Positions 28,358-36,550 of a stretch of DNA of 64,000 nucleotides are shown here, in pieces; position 1 is the stretch's first letter; each line of letters starts with the position of its first letter. The translations under genes and the position numbers were made by a program. The stretch covers positions 1 through 64,000 of the forward strand of contig NZ_WUQJ01000017.1 in assembly GCF_011074955.1 (NCBI RefSeq). Reading direction: 5' to 3'. The notes below the pieces were generated by a model. The model was not told the origin of the DNA. It ran no database searches and saw only the letters and a list, made by a program, of their open reading frames with translations. The DNA is from Marinobacter caseinilyticus (GTDB lineage Bacteria > Pseudomonadota > Gammaproteobacteria > Pseudomonadales > Oleiphilaceae).

Positions 28358-29680
28358 TTAATTTGAGGGTGCACCCGTTTGGATAACCGAGCTGCCTTGC
28401 CACCGATATTTCAAGGTCGGATAGAGAGATTCGAAGGTTTGCTCCGCCAGCTCTTGGTCTTGTTCAATATCAAGAGGTCGATATTCGAACAAGGTGCCTT
28501 CGTTGGTTGCTGGCGCCTCGGATACTTCACCATCCGGCATGCCGCTCGGCGTTGCCGCAACCGAGCCTGCGGCCGGTTGAATGGCTGACTGGGTGCCCTC
28601 CGAACCGTTACCGGGATCATTTGGTTTTGTTGGTTCTGTTGACGCAGCCACTTCCACAAAGCGCTGATCCAGTGCGATGTATTGCTCGACCTGTGATAGC
28701 TCGCCTGAAAACGCCACCTGAACCATCATCTGATTGGCGGTCACGCGCACCGGGAACGCTCCCAATACCGGAGTCATTTTAGTCAGGGCAGCCTTAACCT
28801 CGGCGTAATCTTGCAGGGATTGTACTTCGTCGACCAGGATCTCCACCGTCGCGGAGTCTGCCACTTGGCCCGCCGCGACAGCATACCGGCCTGCCAGCAT
28901 ATCCGCCCAGGCACCCACAATAGCCCGAGCCAACTGTTCCTGACTGGTGGCTGAAACCGTTTCATCGCCAGTGCTAAAACCGTTACCCTCAAGCCGCCAA
29001 GCCGCCTCCCACTGATCACCACGCCGACTGATTTTAACCACGGTCAGCAGGTCATGGCCAATGTCCGCCGAAGCCTGTTTTACAGGCTCCATAAATTGCC
29101 CCCAGACCTCGGATAAAGTGCGGCGATCGTTGCCACCCTTGATCGGCGGCAGGGTCAAAGGAAGGCCGCGATCCGCCGCTGCGCGAGCGAAAATCACACC
29201 CCAGTCCCGGGTGCCTCCCGTGGACTGCTGAGCCGCCTGACGACTCACTAACTGTCGGCCTCCACGGTCTTCCACCGCAATCCAGGCCAGCGTGAGTGGC
29301 CGGTTCGCACCCCACACAGGTGCGTCAATCGACGCCAGGGCACGATTGACCCCAACGGCACCAAACGACATGGCCAACTGATCCTGGCCCCCAGCTTCCT
29401 GCGCCCGCAGAAACTGATAAGACAGCACCAGCCTTTGAGCATCAGCCAGAAGCGCTTGAGCGCCTTCGCGATTCAGCAACTCACTGTCGCCAGAGACCCG
29501 CAACATTACCTGCTGAAGACCGCTGGCATAACCTTGCTTCAGGTCATCGGGTGCCGAACTGGCAACAGGAACCTGCGCGGCATAGAGTCCCTCGACCGTT
29601 ACGGCCATTGCCGGAGCGCAGGCTCCAGACAGGACTACAAACACCACCAGAGCTATTTTTCGTTTCAGTCGAGCTGTCAT
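28358..29680 (-). CDS. DUF2066 domain protein, exported
   Basis: A 440-residue protein of unknown function. An N-terminal basic stretch and hydrophobic helix (LKRKIALVVFVVLSGA) end in APAMA before VTVEGLYAAQVPV, which reads as a signal peptide cleaved after AMA. The family core includes RVSGDSELLNREGAQ (near 70) and LQDYAEVKAALTKM (near 300). A low-complexity Pro/Ser/Thr-rich tail follows (about 370-410). The ATG at 29680 is preferred, because the upstream open frame lacks a signal-like N terminus. It is first in a cluster with the phosphatidyltransferase and hda, an order conserved beside purMN in related bacteria. Confidence 0.85.
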   Translation of the reverse strand: MTARLKRKIALVVFVVLSGACAPAMAVTVEGLYAAQVPVASSAPDDLKQGYASGLQQVMLRVSGDSELLNREGAQALLADAQRLVLSYQFLRAQEAGGQDQLAMSFGAVGVNRALASIDAPVWGANRPLTLAWIAVEDRGGRQLVSRQAAQQSTGGTRDWGVIFARAAADRGLPLTLPPIKGGNDRRTLSEVWGQFMEPVKQASADIGHDLLTVVKISRRGDQWEAAWRLEGNGFSTGDETVSATSQEQLARAIVGAWADMLAGRYAVAAGQVADSATVEILVDEVQSLQDYAEVKAALTKMTPVLGAFPVRVTANQMMVQVAFSGELSQVEQYIALDQRFVEVAASTEPTKPNDPGNGSEGTQSAIQPAAGSVAATPSGMPDGEVSEAPATNEGTLFEYRPLDIEQDQELAEQTFESLYPTLKYRWQGSSVIQTGAPSN

Positions 29681-29771
29681 TAACTTGGACCACCCTGCAA
29701 TTCGCTGGAATGGCGCATAGGATACACCAAGGCCCTGACGCTGAGTAGCCGACCGGCCGATTGGGCATCGC

Positions 29772-29799
29772 ATAATGACAGTTTGGTAAGCTCCGCCAA
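29772..29799 (-). promoter_or_regulatory. Candidate promoter of the DUF2066-hda cluster
   Basis: On the minus strand TTGGCG (29794-29799) and CATTAT (29772-29777) are spaced by 16 bases, about 92 bases upstream of the DUF2066 start. It is divergent from the purM promoter. Confidence 0.45.
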
Positions 29800-29830
29800 T
29801 GGCCACGACTATGGGAACCGCCAATTGCAT

Positions 29831-29859
29831 TTGGAGCGCCCTTCCGCACCTGTTAAAAT
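29831..29859 (+). promoter_or_regulatory. Candidate purMN promoter
   Basis: TTGGAG (29831-29836) and TAAAAT (29854-29859) are separated by exactly 17 bases, 40 bases before the purM start codon. I see no clear PurR operator overlapping it. Confidence 0.55.
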
Positions 29860-29898
29860 CCTGCGCTTATCTACTTGGCCAAGGCGGTTAACCATACC

Positions 29899-30966
29899 AT
29901 GAGCGAACAGAAACCCTCCCTCACGTATCGCGATGCGGGTGTCGATATCGATGCTGGCAACGAACTCGTGAATCGAATTAAGACCACCGCAGCCCGAACG
30001 CGACGCCCTGAGGTGTTGGGCGGCCTGGGGGGATTTGGCGCTATGGTATCCATTCCCACTGGCTACAAAGAGCCGGTGTTGGTCTCCGGCACCGACGGGG
30101 TGGGCACCAAACTCCGACTTGCCATGCAACTCGGCAAGCACGACACCATTGGCATTGATTTGGTCGCCATGTGTGTCAACGACCTGATTGTGGGCGGAGC
30201 TGAGCCGCTGTTCTTCCTCGACTATTACGCCACGGGTAAGTTGAATGTTGATATCGCCGCGAAAGTTGTGGATGGCATCGGCACTGGCTGTGAGCTGTCT
30301 GGCTGCGCATTGGTGGGCGGTGAGACCGCTGAAATGCCCGGCATGTACGAAGGCGATGATTACGATCTTGCAGGTTTTTGCGTTGGCGTGGCTGAACGCA
30401 GCAACATAATCGATGGCAACCGCGTGCAATCCGGCGACGCATTGATCGCTATTGGCTCGTCTGGCCCCCACTCGAACGGCTACTCACTGATCCGTAAGAT
30501 TCTTGACGTCAGCCAAGCTGACCTTGATCAGCCGATTGGTGATGCCACGCTGGCCGAGGCATTGCTGGAACCGACGAGAATCTATGTCAAAAACATTCTC
30601 CAACTGATTAAAACAGTGGATGTTCGCGCGCTCTCTCACATCACTGGCGGCGGCCTGCCGGAGAACATTCCCCGGGTGCTGCCCAAGGGCTCCTGTGCGG
30701 CGATCGATACTCTAAGCTGGAAACTGCCCGACGTTTTTGAATGGCTGAAACAAGCTGGCGGCGTTGCCGATACTGAAATGTACCGCACCTTCAATTGCGG
30801 CATTGGCATGGTCGTCTGTGTGCCTGAGGAGCAAGTATCCCTTGCCCTTGATACGCTCAACGCATTAAACGAAAACGCCTGGCTCGTTGGCGCCATTGAG
30901 AGCCTGCCGGATCAAACGGCGGATGCAGAGGTGCGCTATGCGCCGGGACTGATCAAGGCATGCTGA
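29899..30966 (+). CDS. purM: Phosphoribosylformylglycinamidine cyclo-ligase
   Basis: Closes the imidazole ring to give aminoimidazole ribonucleotide in purine synthesis. The 355-residue protein has [13 protein letters not shown] at residues 9-21, the glycine-rich [14 protein letters not shown] loop near 65, [25 protein letters not shown] near 90, and the nucleotide site [13 protein letters not shown] near 250. The ATG at 29899 gives the expected [14 protein letters not shown]. It overlaps purN by seven bases, the usual purMN operon. Confidence 0.97.
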   Translation: MSEQKPSLTYRDAGVDIDAGNELVNRIKTTAARTRRPEVLGGLGGFGAMVSIPTGYKEPVLVSGTDGVGTKLRLAMQLGKHDTIGIDLVAMCVNDLIVGGAEPLFFLDYYATGKLNVDIAAKVVDGIGTGCELSGCALVGGETAEMPGMYEGDDYDLAGFCVGVAERSNIIDGNRVQSGDALIAIGSSGPHSNGYSLIRKILDVSQADLDQPIGDATLAEALLEPTRIYVKNILQLIKTVDVRALSHITGGGLPENIPRVLPKGSCAAIDTLSWKLPDVFEWLKQAGGVADTEMYRTFNCGIGMVVCVPEEQVSLALDTLNALNENAWLVGAIESLPDQTADAEVRYAPGLIKAC

Positions 30967-31619
30967 GTCAGGACATTACAGCGCCGCGCATTGTCGTTCT
31001 GGCCTCGGGTAATGGCAGCAATCTTCAAACCCTGATTGAAGCCACCCGAAGGCCGGAGTTCCCGGGCAGCGTTGTTGCGGTTGGCTGCAACCGCCCCCAC
31101 GCCTTTGCTCTGGAGCGCGCAGCCCAGGCGGGAATAGAAACGTTTGTGGTGGACCACACCCAATTCGACTCACGGGCTGAATTTGATACAGCCTTGCGAG
31201 CGGAGATTGACCGCCACACGCCCAATCTGTTGGTCCTGGCCGGATTCATGCGCATTCTGACCACGGAGTTTGTGCGCACTTATCACGGCATCATGCTCAA
31301 CATACACCCGTCTTTGCTACCGAAATACCCGGGGTTGAACACGCATCAGCGAGCACTTGATGCTGGCGATGACATACACGGCGTGTCGATACATTTCGTC
31401 ACGGAAGACCTTGACGGTGGCCCCGTGATAGCCCAGGCGGAGGTACTGGTGGCCCCGGGGGATACAGCAGACTCGTTGGCAGACAAGGTGCGTGAGAAAG
31501 AACATCTCCTTTACCCCATTGTTGTGCGGTGGTTCTGTGAAGGCCGCCTGCAGCTGTCGGGCGACACGGTGCAGTTTGACGGCGAGCCAATGCCCCGGCC
31601 GTTTTACCTGAAGGACTGA
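30960..31619 (+). CDS. purN: Phosphoribosylglycinamide formyltransferase
   Basis: Transfers a formyl group from 10-formyltetrahydrofolate to GAR in purine synthesis. The 219-residue product has the substrate loop [13 protein letters not shown] near residue 12. The catalytic Asn and His are in [12 protein letters not shown] (around 113) and the essential Asp in [13 protein letters not shown] (near 151). Its ATG lies inside the end of purM. The length is close to E. coli PurN. Confidence 0.97.
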   Translation: MLSQDITAPRIVVLASGNGSNLQTLIEATRRPEFPGSVVAVGCNRPHAFALERAAQAGIETFVVDHTQFDSRAEFDTALRAEIDRHTPNLLVLAGFMRILTTEFVRTYHGIMLNIHPSLLPKYPGLNTHQRALDAGDDIHGVSIHFVTEDLDGGPVIAQAEVLVAPGDTADSLADKVREKEHLLYPIVVRWFCEGRLQLSGDTVQFDGEPMPRPFYLKD

Positions 31620-31737
31620 CCAACGCACTTGGAGGCCCCCGTCTCGCATTACCGAAGCGTCATGCCGATACATGCATCGGCAGGCTACACTCACTAGCGA
31701 TAATGGCACCCAAGGTCACTTGCGACGAGGAAGCTAC

Positions 31738-32577
31738 ATGACGGCACGCCCGAAATCACACCGGTGGCTATGCGCCTCCATGTTACTGACCCTGGCATGG
31801 GCGCCCACCCTGATCCGGGCCCACACAGATTCCGACTCCGGGCGGGACGGGACTGAAAGCCAGAAAGCGCTGCCATTACCGGCCTTAACGGAGGCGGCGG
31901 CAGAGCGCGCTCCTGCCACGCCAGATAATACTGCCACCATCACCCTGCATTCCGCTCAATCCTCCTACAGCGCCGCCATTGACAAAGGGCTCGCCATCAA
32001 CGGCAGTGCAAAGCGCATCTTGCAGCCGCAACCGGATGGAACCTGGCTGTATCAGTTCAAAGTCGACTCTTTCATTGCAGATATTGACGAGTCAGTTCGG
32101 TTTCGCTGGCAGGACAACCGGGTGATTCCGCTGAAGTATCGGTACAAGCTGTCGGGTTTCATGATTAAAGATCGGGAGCGGGCCATAAACTATGACTGGA
32201 ACACTATGACCGCCAGCGGTCATTATCGTGGTAAGGCATTTAAAATGGACCTCAAACCAGGGGCGCTCGACCCTTTGGGTTATCAACTGCAGCTCATGCA
32301 GGACATCAAGGCGGGCAAAACCAGCGTCCACTACAGCGTGACCGACAAAGGAAGCTATGACGAAGACCGATTTGCCGTTCTCGGAGAGGAAGTGCTGACC
32401 ACCAGACTGGGCCAACAGCGGACAATTAAAGCGGAAAAAGTCCGAGATCCGGACAGCAAGCGGACAACTCTACTGTGGTTTGCGCCGGAACTGGATTACC
32501 TACTGGTCCGATTGGTGCAGACGGAAACCGATGGCACCCGTTATGAAATTAACGTCAGAGATGCCGATATTCGTTAG
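31738..32577 (+). CDS. DUF3108 domain protein, exported
   Basis: A 279-residue protein. The first 30 residues (basic, then CASMLLTLAWAPTLIRA before HTDSD) read as a signal peptide, so it is probably periplasmic. A linker rich in Asp/Pro/Ala/Thr is followed by the DUF3108 beta-barrel-like domain, with KRILQPQPDGTWLYQFKVDS near 85 and FRWQDNRVIPLKYRYK near 122. The ATG at 31738 has a strong GAGGAAG ribosome site. It follows purN by 118 bases on the same strand, a placement seen in relatives. It converges with avtA. Function unknown. Confidence 0.87.
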   Translation: MTARPKSHRWLCASMLLTLAWAPTLIRAHTDSDSGRDGTESQKALPLPALTEAAAERAPATPDNTATITLHSAQSSYSAAIDKGLAINGSAKRILQPQPDGTWLYQFKVDSFIADIDESVRFRWQDNRVIPLKYRYKLSGFMIKDRERAINYDWNTMTASGHYRGKAFKMDLKPGALDPLGYQLQLMQDIKAGKTSVHYSVTDKGSYDEDRFAVLGEEVLTTRLGQQRTIKAEKVRDPDSKRTTLLWFAPELDYLLVRLVQTETDGTRYEINVRDADIR

Positions 32578-32613
32578 GTAAGCCCAGATCCCCCATACAG
32601 GTTTGTCAAACCA

Positions 32614-33882
32614 TCAGGGTTTGGCCTCGTCCCAGACCCGGCCGACTTCGTCCGCAATAATCCTCAGGCCTTCTGCCACACGGTCGTCGTCCTGCGAATA
32701 GGTGATCCTGAGACACTCGTGACGGTGCTGCCAGTCATCGTCTGGCAGGCCCGGAAAGAAATAGTGACCGGAGACCACCAACACTCCACGCGCTTTTAAT
32801 CTCTGATAGAGCGCCAGGCTGGTGATCGGCAGGTCCGGAAACCAGAGCCATAAAAACATGGCGCCTTCCGGCTTATGCGCATACCAGCGACATCGATCCC
32901 CCATGGCCTCGGTGAACACCGACACGGCCCGTTCCATCTTGGCTTTGTAAAACGGACACACGACGTCCCGACTGAGCGAGAGTATGTCACCGCTTTGAAC
33001 CAGAGGTTGGGCCAGCATCGCCCCGAAGCTGCCGGTGGCCAGGTTCATGATCGCATTAATGCTGGACAACGCTTTAATGATAGGCGCGTCGGCGATCACG
33101 ATGCCCGTGCGTGCGGCAGGCAACCCCAGCTTGGACAGGCTCAGGCACAAAATGATCTGTTGGTTCCAGTGCGGCTCTGCGTCGACAAACAACAGGCTGG
33201 GAAACGGAGTGCCATAGGCACCGTCGACAATCAATGGAATATCGTGAGACCGGGCCAATGCCTCCAGGCGCGCCATTTCTTCATCTGTCACGACATTGCC
33301 CGTGGGGTTGGTTGGGCGTGACACACAAATAGCCCCTGTCTCACCGGTTACCTCGAGTGCATCGAAATCGACTCGATATTTAAACTCATGGGCGCCGGTA
33401 AAGGATATATCCGGCCGCACCGCCCGAAACAGGTCCGCGCTCAGGCCAGCATCGGCATAGCCAATATACTCGGGCGCCAACGGAAGGAGAATGTGCTTGT
33501 GGTCGCCTTGCCCATAGTCCCCGCCGAACATATTGAACAACATAAAAAACGCCGCTTGGCTGCCATTCGTCAACGCCACGTTCTCGGGCGTCAGACCCCA
33601 ATCGTATTCCGCATTGAGCAGTTCAACCAGGGAAGCGATAAACTGCTTTTCACCTTGCGGGGGATCGTAGATACCAACCAGACGACGGGTCGCGTCAGCA
33701 TCACGGCTAATGTTGCCCAATATGGTTTGCAGTCGCGCCTGAACTTCCGGGATATGTCCGGGATTGCCGCCGCCCATCATGATCATGTCGTTGCCGGAAG
33801 ACAGGGCGTTGCCGAGATCGTCCATCAACGAAGTGATACCGGATTCAGCGGTAAACTTGTGGCCAAAAGCGGAAAGTTTCAT
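32614..33882 (-). CDS. avtA: Valine--pyruvate aminotransferase
   Basis: A PLP-dependent class I aminotransferase making valine and alanine interconversion possible (transaminase C). The 422-residue protein starts MKLSAFGHKFTAESGI, the family N terminus, and carries MGGGNPGHIPEV near residue 36. The substrate- and PLP-binding RPTNPTGNVVTDEEM lies near 187, DGAYGTPFP near 219, and the PLP lysine is in SLSKLGLPAARTG near 245. The ATG start is supported. The gene stands alone on the minus strand; the upstream gap carries a 16-bp tandem repeat. Confidence 0.93.
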   Translation of the reverse strand: MKLSAFGHKFTAESGITSLMDDLGNALSSGNDMIMMGGGNPGHIPEVQARLQTILGNISRDADATRRLVGIYDPPQGEKQFIASLVELLNAEYDWGLTPENVALTNGSQAAFFMLFNMFGGDYGQGDHKHILLPLAPEYIGYADAGLSADLFRAVRPDISFTGAHEFKYRVDFDALEVTGETGAICVSRPTNPTGNVVTDEEMARLEALARSHDIPLIVDGAYGTPFPSLLFVDAEPHWNQQIILCLSLSKLGLPAARTGIVIADAPIIKALSSINAIMNLATGSFGAMLAQPLVQSGDILSLSRDVVCPFYKAKMERAVSVFTEAMGDRCRWYAHKPEGAMFLWLWFPDLPITSLALYQRLKARGVLVVSGHYFFPGLPDDDWQHRHECLRITYSQDDDRVAEGLRIIADEVGRVWDEAKP

Positions 33883-33944
33883 GGGTTAACCATTGTTGTT
33901 TGACTGCATCGCGATTGAAAGCGCGGCCGAGCCCTTATTACGGA

Positions 33945-33992
33945 GTTACCGGATCACGTAGTTACCAGGTCACAGAGTGACCGGAACACGCC
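33945..33992. repeat. Three tandem imperfect 16-bp repeats
   Basis: Three contiguous 16-base units (33945-33960, 33961-33976, 33977-33992) follow the pattern GTTACCGGATCACGTA with a few changes in each copy (for example GTTACCAGGTCACAGA and GTGACCGGAACACGCC). They lie 63-110 bases upstream of avtA on the promoter side, between it and tRNA-Arg. They may be operator sites or a small sequence duplication; nothing in the window tells which. Confidence 0.6.
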
Positions 33993-34142
33993 GTTCCGAC
34001 GTCCCCCAGCACACGGTGCACCTCGGCCAGCTTTGTGCTCCGGCCCAGCGCCCGCTTCGGTCGAGCCTCTTTCGGCTTCAGCGCTGTCGGACCTGGCTCT
34101 AACCGCAGCCTTATGTCTCAATAAGGTCGTGCTTAGTCAAAA

Positions 34143-34219
34143 TGGCGCGGCTGGAAGGATTCGAACCTCCGACCACCTGGTTCGAAGCCAGGTGCTCTAT
34201 CCAGCTGAGCTACAGCCGC
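34143..34219 (-). tRNA. tRNA-Arg(TCG)
   Basis: A complete 77-base tRNA on the minus strand. The acceptor GCGGCTG pairs with CAGCCGC, the discriminator is G and CCA is encoded (34143-34145). The anticodon loop CTTCGAA has anticodon TCG at 34183-34185, for CGA/CGG codons. The gene lies 33 bases downstream of the DUF416 gene on the same strand, so it may share that transcript. It shares its first 25 bases with the tRNA-Arg at position 52. Confidence 0.97.
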
Positions 34220-34252
34220 AAATTTGATGGATGACTATCAGTTTAGTCGGAA

Positions 34253-34852
34253 TCAGTCATTGAGCGATATGCCCAGGTTGCTGATACCCTCGTTGCCCGC
34301 TCGTGCCTTCATATTGGCGACAAACTGTTCCGTCGGGGTTCGTTGACGCTTCATGGACAGCAACATATCCCGTTGAAAAGCCTTGTCGATTTTCATCAAT
34401 TCGTGCTGATCCAGCAACTTGACCAACTCATCGTCTTCCAGCTCTTCACCTTCAGTGACTTCAATAAAGTTCATCACCGTGCCCATGGCCCATTGAGAAG
34501 CCTCGGACGCGCGGTGGCGATCGGGGTTGAGGCGGTTCAGCAACGCCTGCTCCAACAGACGGCAAAAATCGAACGCCGGGTACACGCCGTACATGTCGTA
34601 TTCATCCACATCCGGAGACAAACTTTCAAGTTTTGCCAGCATCTGGGGCAACGCAGCTTCTGTCGTTTGCTCTTGCAGAGTATCCCACGCCAAATCCAGA
34701 AGGTGGCGCATTTTTGCGCCGCTTTTCATTCCAATGGCGTCAGAAAACAGAGCGTAATTGGGAAAAGCCCGTTCGGCAAGTGCCAGCAGGAAGGCACACT
34801 CTCGCCAGCCCTGCAATTGCTCGACCGCTTTAAAAAATTGATTGGCGTTCAA
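34253..34852 (-). CDS. DUF416 (YjaG-like) protein
   Basis: A 199-residue cytosolic, mostly helical protein of the DUF416/YjaG family, function unknown. Family traits include the N-terminal LQGWRECAFLLALAERAFPNY and the acidic middle segment PDVDEYDMYGVYPAFDFC. The C-terminal DKAFQRDMLLSMKRQRTP is also typical. The ATG start follows a GGAGGGTTGG ribosome-like stretch. It lies 45 bases after dcd on the same strand. Confidence 0.87.
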   Translation of the reverse strand: MNANQFFKAVEQLQGWRECAFLLALAERAFPNYALFSDAIGMKSGAKMRHLLDLAWDTLQEQTTEAALPQMLAKLESLSPDVDEYDMYGVYPAFDFCRLLEQALLNRLNPDRHRASEASQWAMGTVMNFIEVTEGEELEDDELVKLLDQHELMKIDKAFQRDMLLSMKRQRTPTEQFVANMKARAGNEGISNLGISLND

Positions 34853-34897
34853 ACCAACCCTCCTTGCCCTGTGAATAACCAGAAGTCGAGTACACGA

Positions 34898-35464
34898 CTA
34901 TGTGCGAGGCAGCGTTACCCCAGTCTGTCCCAGGTATTTTCCACCCCGATCCTTGTAACTGGTCTCACAGACTTCATCGGATTCGAAGAACAACATCTGC
35001 GCTACGCCTTCATTGGCGTATATTTTCGCCGGCAAATTGGTGGTGTTGGAGAACTCTAACGTGACCTGACCTTCCCACTCCGGCTCCAACGGCGTGACGT
35101 TTACAATGATGCCACACCGTGCGTAAGTGGATTTGCCCAGGCAAATCGTGAGAACACTGCGTGGAATTCGAAAATACTCCACTGTGCGAGCGAGAGCGAA
35201 CGAATTCGGGGGAATGATACAGACATCGCTGGTGATGTTGACGAAGCTGTTGTCGTCGAAATTTTTTGGGTCCACCGTGGCGGAATGCACATTGGTGAAA
35301 ATTTTGAACTCATTGCTGCACCGTACATCGTAGCCATAGCTGGACGTACCGTAGGATATGACCCGGCCCTTGGAGGATTCTCGAACCTGGCCGCTCTCAA
35401 ACGGCTCGATCATGGCGTGATCCTGTGCCATACGACGGATCCACTTGTCGGATTTTATGCTCAT
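34898..35464 (-). CDS. dcd: dCTP deaminase
   Basis: Deaminates dCTP to dUTP, feeding thymidylate synthesis. The 188-residue protein has the trimer-type signature: [17 protein letters not shown] near residue 37, [20 protein letters not shown] near 110 (catalytic Glu in EPEWEG, Arg in YARCG) and [13 protein letters not shown] near 156. The length matches E. coli Dcd. In Pseudomonas dcd lies directly beside apbC and metG; here two lipid-related genes separate them. Confidence 0.96.
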   Translation of the reverse strand: MSIKSDKWIRRMAQDHAMIEPFESGQVRESSKGRVISYGTSSYGYDVRCSNEFKIFTNVHSATVDPKNFDDNSFVNITSDVCIIPPNSFALARTVEYFRIPRSVLTICLGKSTYARCGIIVNVTPLEPEWEGQVTLEFSNTTNLPAKIYANEGVAQMLFFESDEVCETSYKDRGGKYLGQTGVTLPRT

Positions 35465-35755
35465 TTGTGCAGTCTCATCATGAATTCAAAGAGGTGTCCC
35501 GAATGGGGGACGCGTATCTTAACGCCAGCGCACATCGAACACAAAACAGCCGTGCACATTCCACTCAGCCCACCCCGACACCGCTGACTGCAAGTCTCCT
35601 TCAATACGGCCAGCAAGGCCTGTTTCGTTGACTCTGGCGTTCTGGTCTAGACTGACAACATCAGGCGCCTGTTTTTACGGGCGACAATGGCGATGAACAT
35701 CCGCCGGCGTCGCAATCCGAGCAGTCAGACAGTGCCTTTTTCTAAAAGGATTCCG

Positions 35756-36550
35756 ATGGTGATGCCAAATAACGTACGAGCACCTTCCAAAGCCCTGTTT
35801 ATCACAGAACCCAGCCGATCGATGACGGAGTTTGGCTTACTCCCGCTGGGCCTTCCACTGATACTGGCGGCCCCACGGGGCGACGGTCATCCCGTGATGG
35901 TTTTTCCTGGCATGGCGGCGAGCGATTTGTCCACGATCACTCTGCGTACGGTGCTTGCCAATAAGGGCTACCGAGTTTATGGCTGGGACCAGGGCCGCAA
36001 CTATGGTTCTGAGGAGTTGATGGACCCACTGCTAAGCCGGTTGTCGTGGATCCGGCAAAAACACGGTGCGACGGTGAGCCTGGTGGGCTGGAGTTTGGGC
36101 GGCATCTATGCCCGCGAACTGGCCAAGCTCGCCCCGCATGATGTCCGGTGTGTGGTTACCCTGGGCAGCCCCTTCAAGGGGCCCTCCAAGGCCTCCAACG
36201 TTTGGCGCATCTACGAAATTTTGAGTCGCAACAAGGTTCAAGATGACGCCGACCCGCGGTTTTCGGTTACCCCGCCAGTGCCCACCACCGCCATCTTCAG
36301 CCGCAGCGATGGCATTGTGGCCTGGCAATCCTGTGCCGAGAAGCCGGGGCCCAAGGTTGAGAGCATTGAGGTGGTGGGCAGCCACGTAGGCCTCGGCCAC
36401 AATGCGTTATCACTCTACGCCATCGCTGACCGCCTGGCTCAGCCGGAACACAGCTGGGCCCCCTTTTCGCCCCGTGGGGTCCGACGCTGGCTCTATCGCA
36501 ACCCCTGGCGAGACGGCGAGTCCCGCAACGCAGTAGAAGGACAGGTTTGA
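35756..36550 (+). CDS. Alpha/beta hydrolase, lipase-like
   Basis: A 264-residue serine hydrolase. The nucleophile elbow is GWSLGG with Ser113, an oxyanion-type HPVMVFPGMAASD lies near residue 42, and the likely catalytic His is in GSHVGLGHN near 205. The sequence IWAQ-like substrate contacts are not recognisable. No signal peptide is visible. I prefer the ATG at 35756 because it follows AAAAGGA; an ATG at 35687 in the same frame would add 23 residues. Its stop codon overlaps the start of the wax ester synthase-like gene by one base (TGATG), so the two probably act on the same lipid pool, for example as a matching esterase. Confidence 0.85.
   Translation: MVMPNNVRAPSKALFITEPSRSMTEFGLLPLGLPLILAAPRGDGHPVMVFPGMAASDLSTITLRTVLANKGYRVYGWDQGRNYGSEELMDPLLSRLSWIRQKHGATVSLVGWSLGGIYARELAKLAPHDVRCVVTLGSPFKGPSKASNVWRIYEILSRNKVQDDADPRFSVTPPVPTTAIFSRSDGIVAWQSCAEKPGPKVESIEVVGSHVGLGHNALSLYAIADRLAQPEHSWAPFSPRGVRRWLYRNPWRDGESRNAVEGQV

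Noticed and set aside
29809-30471. 220-codon open frame antisense to purM
   Set aside because: Opposite conserved purM; no start signal or family match.
34033-34227. Plus-strand open frame of 64 codons ending in a sequence like AAGRIRTSDHLVRSQVLYPAE
   Set aside because: It runs through the tRNA-Arg on the opposite strand. This is a well-known false protein produced by translating arginine tRNA genes.
35628-35653. TTGACT and TAGACT upstream of the alpha/beta hydrolase
   Set aside because: The spacer is only 14 bases, too short for a sigma-70 promoter.
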